A stretch of DNA of 64,000 nt from Pseudomonas tolaasii NCPPB 2192 (lineage in GTDB: Bacteria; Pseudomonadota; Gammaproteobacteria; Pseudomonadales; Pseudomonadaceae). A program made the position numbers and the translations under genes. Positions 59,185-64,000 of this stretch are shown here, piece after piece. A model generated the notes under the pieces. The model ran no database searches. It worked only from the letters and a program-made list of their open reading frames with translations, and was not told the DNA's origin. The first letter of the stretch is position 1. Every line of letters starts with the position of its first letter. The stretch lies in contig NZ_PHHD01000001.1 in assembly GCF_002813445.1 (NCBI RefSeq), positions 620,001-684,000 on the forward strand, given 5' to 3'.

Positions 59185-61791
59185 ATGCACGAACAATATC
59201 AGCCCCGTGAAATAGAAAATGCCGCCCAAACCTTCTGGGACGAGCAAAAGTCCTTTGAAGTCAGTGAACAGCCAGGCAAGGAGACTTACTACTGCCTATC
59301 GATGTTCCCTTACCCCAGCGGCAAGCTACACATGGGGCACGTGCGTAACTACACCATCGGCGACGTGATCTCCCGCTACCAGCGCATGCTCGGCAAGAAC
59401 GTCCTGCAACCCATGGGTTGGGACGCCTTCGGCATGCCGGCGGAAAACGCCGCGATGAAAAACAACGTGGCGCCCGCCAAGTGGACCTACGAAAACATCG
59501 CCTACATGAAGACCCAGCTGCGCAGCCTGGGCCTGGCGGTGGACTGGTCGCGCGAGGTGACCACCTGCAAGCCGGATTACTACCGTTGGGAGCAATGGCT
59601 GTTCACTCGCCTGTTCGAAAAAGGTGTGATCTACAAGAAAAGCGGCACCGTGAACTGGGACCCGCTGGACCAGACCGTACTGGCCAACGAGCAGGTCATC
59701 GACGGCCGTGGCTGGCGTTCCGGCGCGCTGATCGAAAAGCGCGAAATCCCGATGTACTACTTCAAGATCACCGCCTACGCGGATGAGCTCTTGTCGAGCC
59801 TCGACGACCTGCCGGGCTGGCCTGAACAGGTCAAGACCATGCAGCGCAACTGGATCGGCAAATCCAAGGGCATGGAAGTGCAGTTCCCTTACAACATCGA
59901 TTCGATCGGCACCGAGGGCGCACTCAAAGTCTTCACCACCCGCCCGGACACCCTGATGGGCGCGACCTACGTCGCCGTGGCCGCCGAACACCCGCTGGCC
60001 AGCCAGGCCGCGCAGAACAACCCTGAGCTGCAGGCATTCATCGCCGAATGCAAAGGCGGCAGCGTGGCCGAAGCCGACGTCGCCACCCAGGAGAAAAAAG
60101 GCCTGCCGACCGGGCTGTTTGTTGAACATCCATTGACCGGCGAAAAACTGCCGGTCTGGGTCGCCAACTACGTGCTGATGCACTACGGCGATGGCGCAGT
60201 AATGGCGGTGCCGGCGCACGACGAGCGCGATTTCGAATTCGCCACCAAGTACAGCCTGCCGATCAAGTCGGTGGTGCGCACCAGCTCCGGCGACACCAAC
60301 CCGGCGCCGTGGCAGGACGCCTACGGCGAGCATGGCGAGCTGATCAACTCCGGCGAATTCGACGGCCTGGATTTCCAGGGCGCCTTCGACGCCATCGAAG
60401 TCGCACTGATCAAGAAAAACCTCGGCGCCTCGCGCACCCAGTTCCGCCTGCGCGACTGGGGCATCAGCCGCCAGCGCTACTGGGGCTGCCCGATCCCGAT
60501 CATCCACTGCCAGACCTGCGGTGACGTACCGGTGCCGGAAGACCAATTGCCCGTCGTCCTGCCGGAAGACGTGGTGCCGGACGGCGCCGGCTCGCCGCTG
60601 GCGCGCATGCCCGAGTTTTACGAGTGCAGCTGCCCGAAATGCGGCCAGCCTGCCAAACGTGAAACCGACACCATGGACACCTTCGTCGAGTCCTCCTGGT
60701 ACTACGCCCGCTACGCCTCGCCACACTATGAAGGCGGGCTGGTCGAAAAATCCGCAGCCGACCACTGGCTGCCGGTGGATCAGTACATCGGCGGTATCGA
60801 ACACGCCATTCTTCACCTGCTCTACGCGCGCTTCTTCCACAAGCTGATGCGCGATGAAGGCCTGGTGAGCTCCGACGAGCCGTTCAAGAACCTGCTGACC
60901 CAGGGCATGGTGGTCGCCGAGACTTACTATCGCCGTGAAGCCAACGGCGCCTACACCTGGTTCAACCCGGCGGACGTCGAGCTTGAGCGCGACAGCAAAG
61001 CCAAGGTCATCAGCGCCAGGCTGATCGCCGACGGTCTGCCGGTGGAAATCGGTGGCACGGAGAAGATGGCCAAGTCCAAGAACAACGGCGTTGACCCGCA
61101 GTCGATGATCGACCAGTTCGGCGCCGACACCTGCCGCCTGTTCATGATGTTCGCCTCGCCGCCTGACATGAGCGCCGAATGGTCCGACTCCGGCGTTGAA
61201 GGCTCGCACCGCTTCCTCAAGCGCGTCTGGCGTCTGGCGCACGCTCACATCAGCCAGGGCCTGCCGGGCAAACTGGACGTGGCCGCCTTGAGCGATGAAC
61301 AGAAAGCCATTCGTCGCAGCACGCACCTGGCCATCCGCCAGGCCAGCCAGGACGTGGGCCAGAACCACAAGTTCAACACCGCCATCGCCCAGGTGATGAC
61401 GCTGATGAACGTGCTGGAGAAAGCGCCGCAAGCGACTGAACAGGATCGTGCGCTGGTACAGGAAGGCCTGGAAACGGTCGTGCTGCTGCTGGCTCCGATC
61501 ACGCCGCACATCAGCCACGACCTGTGGAACCGCCTGGGCCATGAAGGCGCCATCATTGATGCCGGCTGGCCGGTGCAGGATGACAGCGCCCTGGTGCAGG
61601 ACACGCTGCAACTGGTGATCCAGGTTAACGGTAAACTGCGTGGCCAGATCGACATGCCGGCCAGCGCCAGCCGTGAAGACGTCGAAGCCGCCGCACGCGT
61701 CAACGAGAACGTGCTGCGCTTCACCGAAGGCCTGACGATCCGCAAAGTGATCGTGGTGCCTGGCAAACTGGTCAATATTGTCGCCAGCTGA
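59185..61791 (+). CDS. leuS: Leucyl-tRNA synthetase
   Basis: An 868-residue class Ia synthetase. The HIGH-type motif appears as KLHMGHVRNY near residue 50, and the second signature is Lys627-Met-Ala-Lys-Ser in EKMAKSKNNGVDPQ. The editing CP1 domain includes TTRPDTLMGATYVAVAAEHP and AVPAHDERDFEFATKY. ATG 59185 is the normal start; the upstream in-frame extension lies in the leader. It is the first of a leuS-lptE-holA run on the plus strand. Confidence 0.97.
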   Translation: MHEQYQPREIENAAQTFWDEQKSFEVSEQPGKETYYCLSMFPYPSGKLHMGHVRNYTIGDVISRYQRMLGKNVLQPMGWDAFGMPAENAAMKNNVAPAKWTYENIAYMKTQLRSLGLAVDWSREVTTCKPDYYRWEQWLFTRLFEKGVIYKKSGTVNWDPLDQTVLANEQVIDGRGWRSGALIEKREIPMYYFKITAYADELLSSLDDLPGWPEQVKTMQRNWIGKSKGMEVQFPYNIDSIGTEGALKVFTTRPDTLMGATYVAVAAEHPLASQAAQNNPELQAFIAECKGGSVAEADVATQEKKGLPTGLFVEHPLTGEKLPVWVANYVLMHYGDGAVMAVPAHDERDFEFATKYSLPIKSVVRTSSGDTNPAPWQDAYGEHGELINSGEFDGLDFQGAFDAIEVALIKKNLGASRTQFRLRDWGISRQRYWGCPIPIIHCQTCGDVPVPEDQLPVVLPEDVVPDGAGSPLARMPEFYECSCPKCGQPAKRETDTMDTFVESSWYYARYASPHYEGGLVEKSAADHWLPVDQYIGGIEHAILHLLYARFFHKLMRDEGLVSSDEPFKNLLTQGMVVAETYYRREANGAYTWFNPADVELERDSKAKVISARLIADGLPVEIGGTEKMAKSKNNGVDPQSMIDQFGADTCRLFMMFASPPDMSAEWSDSGVEGSHRFLKRVWRLAHAHISQGLPGKLDVAALSDEQKAIRRSTHLAIRQASQDVGQNHKFNTAIAQVMTLMNVLEKAPQATEQDRALVQEGLETVVLLLAPITPHISHDLWNRLGHEGAIIDAGWPVQDDSALVQDTLQLVIQVNGKLRGQIDMPASASREDVEAAARVNENVLRFTEGLTIRKVIVVPGKLVNIVAS

Positions 61792-61800
61792 ATCGGATCG

Positions 61801-61824
61801 GGCGCAGGGCTTGAGCCCTGCGCC
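61801..61824 (+). terminator. Perfect hairpin between leuS and lptE
   Basis: GGCGCAGGGC and GCCCTGCGCC pair exactly around TTGA, nine bases after the leuS stop. No T-run follows on the plus strand, so it is more likely an mRNA-stabilising or partial attenuation hairpin than a full terminator. Confidence 0.5.
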
Positions 61825-61880
61825 GAACTAAACCTTTAGGGCCTCGATAAGGCCGACATGGTTTCAAGGGGAGCAACAAA

Positions 61881-62486
61881 ATGATCAAACGCAATTTGCT
61901 GGTGATGGGCCTTGCCGTGCTGCTGAGCGCTTGCGGCTTCCAGCTGCGCGGCACCGGCACCAACGAGCTGAGCATCAAGGAACTCGACGTCAGCGCCCGT
62001 AACGCCTATGGCGACACCGTGGTTCAACTGCGCCAGTCCCTGGAAAACAGCGGCGTGCACGTTTACACCGGTGCAACCTACAAACTGTTCCTGGCGGACG
62101 AGCAGGAAACCCAGCGTAACCTCAGCTACGCCAGCGCCGGCCGTGCGTCAGACATTGAGCTGAACACCAAGCTTGTCTTCGAACTGCGTGGCCGCGACCA
62201 GCTGCCATTGATGGGCGACAAGATCGAAGTGCAGAAAGTCGTGAGCCACGACGGCAACAACCTGGTGGGCTCGGACTCGGAAATCATCCAGGTTCGCAAG
62301 GAAATGCGCCGCGAGCTGATCCAGCGCATGATGGTCCGCCTGCAGCAGCTGACGCCGGAAAAACTGGCAGCCCTGCAACAGACTGCCGACAACAAGGCCA
62401 AGGCCGATGCCGACGCCCTGAAAGCCGCGCAAGAGTATGAAGACAACACGCCGAAACAATCGCCTGTTGAAGTGCCTGTCGAGTAA
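61881..62486 (+). CDS. lptE: LPS-assembly lipoprotein LptE
   Basis: A 201-residue outer-membrane lipoprotein that plugs the LptD barrel for LPS export. The signal ends LLSACGFQLRGTG with lipidated Cys18. The body has the family strings DSEIIQVRKEMRRELIQRMM and the helical Ala/Gln-rich tail (ALQQTADNKAKADADALKAA). It follows leuS, as in most gammaproteobacteria, and precedes holA across a hairpin. Confidence 0.94.
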   Translation: MIKRNLLVMGLAVLLSACGFQLRGTGTNELSIKELDVSARNAYGDTVVQLRQSLENSGVHVYTGATYKLFLADEQETQRNLSYASAGRASDIELNTKLVFELRGRDQLPLMGDKIEVQKVVSHDGNNLVGSDSEIIQVRKEMRRELIQRMMVRLQQLTPEKLAALQQTADNKAKADADALKAAQEYEDNTPKQSPVEVPVE

Positions 62487-62492
62487 ACCGAG

Positions 62493-62515
62493 CGGGGCGC
62501 CCAAGCGCCCCGTTT
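62493..62515 (+). terminator. Intrinsic-terminator-like hairpin after lptE
   Basis: CGGGGCGC and GCGCCCCG pair around CCAA and are followed by TTT. The T-run is short, and holA starts 10 bases later, so read-through into holA is expected. Confidence 0.5.
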
Positions 62516-62524
62516 GACCTGCCT

Positions 62525-63562
62525 ATGAAACTCGCCCCCGCCCAACTCGCCAAACACCTGCAAGGTGGCCTTGCGCCGGTCTACATCGTCAGCGGTGATG
62601 ACCCGCTGCTGTGCCAGGAAGCAGCCGATGCGATTCGCAGTGCCGCGCGCCAGCAAGGTTTCGACGAACGCCAGGTGTTCAGTGCCGACGCCAGTTTCGA
62701 CTGGGGTACGTTGCTGCAAGCCGGTGCGAGCATGTCGCTGTTTGCCGAAAAACGCCTGCTGGAACTGCGCCTGCCTTCGGGCAAGCCCGGCGACAAGGGC
62801 GCGGCGGCGCTGATGGAATACTGCTCGCGGCCTGCCGAAGACACGGTATTGCTCGTCAGCCTGCCCAAGCTCGATGGCAGCGCGCAGAAAACCAAGTGGG
62901 GCAAGGCGCTGGTGGAGGGGCCACACACCCAGTTCATCCAGATCTGGCCAGTGGACAGCAACCAGCTGCCGCAGTGGATTCGCCAACGGCTGTCCCAGTC
63001 AGGGCTATCGGCGACGCAAGACGCTGTGGAATTGATCGCCGCCCGGGTCGAAGGCAACTTGCTTGCCGCCGCCCAGGAGATCGAAAAGCTCAAGTTGATG
63101 GCCGAAGACGGACAAATCACTGTCGAAACCGTGCAGGGCGCGGTGGCTGACAGTGCGCGTTTCGACGTGTTCGGGCTGGTGGATGCGATCCTCAATGGCG
63201 AACCCGCCCACGCCTTGCGCATGCTCGAAGGCCTGCGTGGCGAAGGCGTGGAGCCTCCGGTGATTCTGTGGGCCCTGGCCCGGGAGTTGCGGGTGTTGGC
63301 CAATATTGCCCTGCAGTACAGCCAGGGTATTCCATTGGACAAAGCCTTCAGCCAGGCCAAACCGCCGGTGTGGGACAAACGCAAACCGCTGATGAGCAAA
63401 GCCTTGCAACGGCATTCGGCGCAACGCTGGGCGCAATTGTTGCTGGAGGCCCAACGCATTGATGCGCAGATCAAGGGCCAGGCCGCGGGTTCGCCGTGGA
63501 TGAGCTTGAGCCGTTTGTCGCTATTGATGGCTGGCCAGCGCCTGTCACTGCCCGCCGAATAA
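62525..63562 (+). CDS. holA: DNA polymerase III delta subunit
   Basis: A 345-residue clamp-loader subunit that opens the beta clamp. The N-terminal domain begins MKLAPAQLAKHLQGGLAPVY and continues IVSGDDPLLCQEAADAIRSA. FAEKRLLELRLPSGKPGDKG marks the ATPase-like core lacking Walker A, as in delta. SGLSATQDAVELIAARVEGN and the C-terminal collar follow. E. coli HolA is 343 residues. It is the end of the leuS-lptE-holA run, bounded by a repeat element. Confidence 0.95.
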   Translation: MKLAPAQLAKHLQGGLAPVYIVSGDDPLLCQEAADAIRSAARQQGFDERQVFSADASFDWGTLLQAGASMSLFAEKRLLELRLPSGKPGDKGAAALMEYCSRPAEDTVLLVSLPKLDGSAQKTKWGKALVEGPHTQFIQIWPVDSNQLPQWIRQRLSQSGLSATQDAVELIAARVEGNLLAAAQEIEKLKLMAEDGQITVETVQGAVADSARFDVFGLVDAILNGEPAHALRMLEGLRGEGVEPPVILWALARELRVLANIALQYSQGIPLDKAFSQAKPPVWDKRKPLMSKALQRHSAQRWAQLLLEAQRIDAQIKGQAAGSPWMSLSRLSLLMAGQRLSLPAE

Positions 63563-63594
63563 CCTCGCTTTCCTTCCCTGCGCGAGCTGGCTTG

Positions 63595-63681
63595 TGTGGG
63601 AGCTGGCTTGCCTGCGATAGCATCAGCTCGGTGCACCTGATACACCGAGGTGCCAGCATCGCAGGCAAGCCAGCTCCCACA
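63595..63681. repeat. Paired REP-like repeat (family A, head-to-head arms)
   Basis: Standard arms between holA and arfA. The left arm is preceded by a partial extra copy of its own core (GAGCTGGCTTG at 63584-63594), giving a short direct repeat. The spacer holds ATCAGCTCGGTG and CACCGAGGTGCC. Confidence 0.87.
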
Positions 63682-63795
63682 TTACTCATACCCACATAAC
63701 CGTGCGAAAACGCCTACTTATCGCCGGGCTTTACAGCCGCGCCACTTCGGCAGATGATTTGCACCGCTTCATCCCACCTCAAGAGAGTACCCAGC

Positions 63796-63960
63796 ATGAG
63801 CAAAAAGCCATCCAAGCATGGCCCCAACAAGGCCAAATCCATTATCGCCCAGCCACTGTTCCGCAGCCGTCAGGAACGCGCCGGCAAGGGCAAAGGCAGC
63901 TACCGCCGCGAAGCCTTCCAGTCTGATAGCTGGGAGGCTTCTTACTTTCTGGCTGCCTGA
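63796..63960 (+). CDS. arfA: Alternative ribosome-rescue factor A
   Basis: A 54-residue protein beginning MSKKPSKHGPNKAKSIIAQP with the conserved LFRSRQERAGKGKGSYRRE core (about residues 21-39) that binds the empty mRNA channel and recruits RF2 to stalled ribosomes. E. coli ArfA is 72 residues and its mRNA is cut or terminated inside the frame, giving a shorter active form. Here a strong hairpin covers codons 39-49, the same logic. The in-frame stop follows soon after (ASYFLAA). Confidence 0.9.
   Translation: MSKKPSKHGPNKAKSIIAQPLFRSRQERAGKGKGSYRREAFQSDSWEASYFLAA
63910..63941 (+). terminator. Hairpin inside the arfA reading frame
   Basis: GAAGCCTTCCAG and CTGGGAGGCTTC pair over 12 positions (one G-U) around an 8-base loop, followed by TTACTTTCT. 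This is an intragenic terminator or RNase III site. It would give a non-stop arfA mRNA that is normally cleared by trans-translation, so ArfA builds up only when that fails. Confidence 0.7.
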
Positions 63961-64000
63961 AGGCAAGCGCCCCTCCGGCATGATAAGGTCTGCACCTGAT

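Noticed and set aside
59326..61611. 761-codon open frame antisense to leuS
   Set aside because: It is a GC-bias shadow of leuS, has no family features, and the sense strand encodes a complete synthetase.

Overview
The window is a high-GC chromosomal segment from a fluorescent pseudomonad, most likely of the Pseudomonas fluorescens group. Three things point there. The intergenic repeat families (TGTGGGAGCTGGCTTGCCTG and CGTTCCCACGCTCTGCGTGG types) are ones I associate with that group. The block from rhlE/hrpB through lrp, amn, ladS, thiDE, hemL, miaB, phoH, ybeY, corC, lnt, leuS, lptE and holA follows, from memory, the P. aeruginosa PA3950-PA3990 order. The aroQ/aroE-like/tetR/quiC/MFS block matches the PA0241-PA0245 region. 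No rRNA, tRNA, CRISPR, insertion sequence or prophage was seen.

Layout. 1-6.6 kb: the 5' part of cioA (cyanide-insensitive quinol oxidase) with a perfect ANR/FNR box upstream, a divergent MFS exporter, a three-gene molybdenum hydroxylase operon like E. coli paoABC, and a small secreted protein. 6.7-10 kb: purine permease plus trmA, then a DUF2442/DUF4160 pair. 10-16 kb: a quinate/shikimate-to-protocatechuate module (aroQ, aroE-like, TetR, QuiC dehydratase, MFS) whose two promoter regions carry the same pair of operator-like motifs. 16-22.7 kb: transporters, a zinc metallopeptidase with an abutting secreted hydrolase, HAD, TesB, GNAT and an HDAC-family deacylase. 22.9-26.3 kb: a 1109-residue orphan protein resembling the HrpK/HrpF/NolX type III translocator family, with no secretion genes beside it.

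26-47.8 kb: mixed housekeeping genes: a flavoprotein, RhlE, two Lrp regulators, exonuclease and NYN nuclease, DUF2076, YciC, HrpB helicase, a CDF metal exporter, RluE, Amn, an AidB-like dehydrogenase and the LadS hybrid sensor. 48-64 kb: a conserved plus-strand block for thiamine and haem synthesis, tRNA modification, ribosome maturation (phoH-ybeY-corC), lipoprotein acylation (lnt), leuS, LPS assembly (lptE), holA and arfA.

Most interesting points: the orphan HrpK-like protein with triplicated N-terminal repeats; a 49-codon membrane-protein-like ORF divergent from an lrp gene, with an SD-positioned AUU as its only plausible start and its own terminator; matching double operators in the quinate module; and a terminator/RNase III-type hairpin inside arfA.
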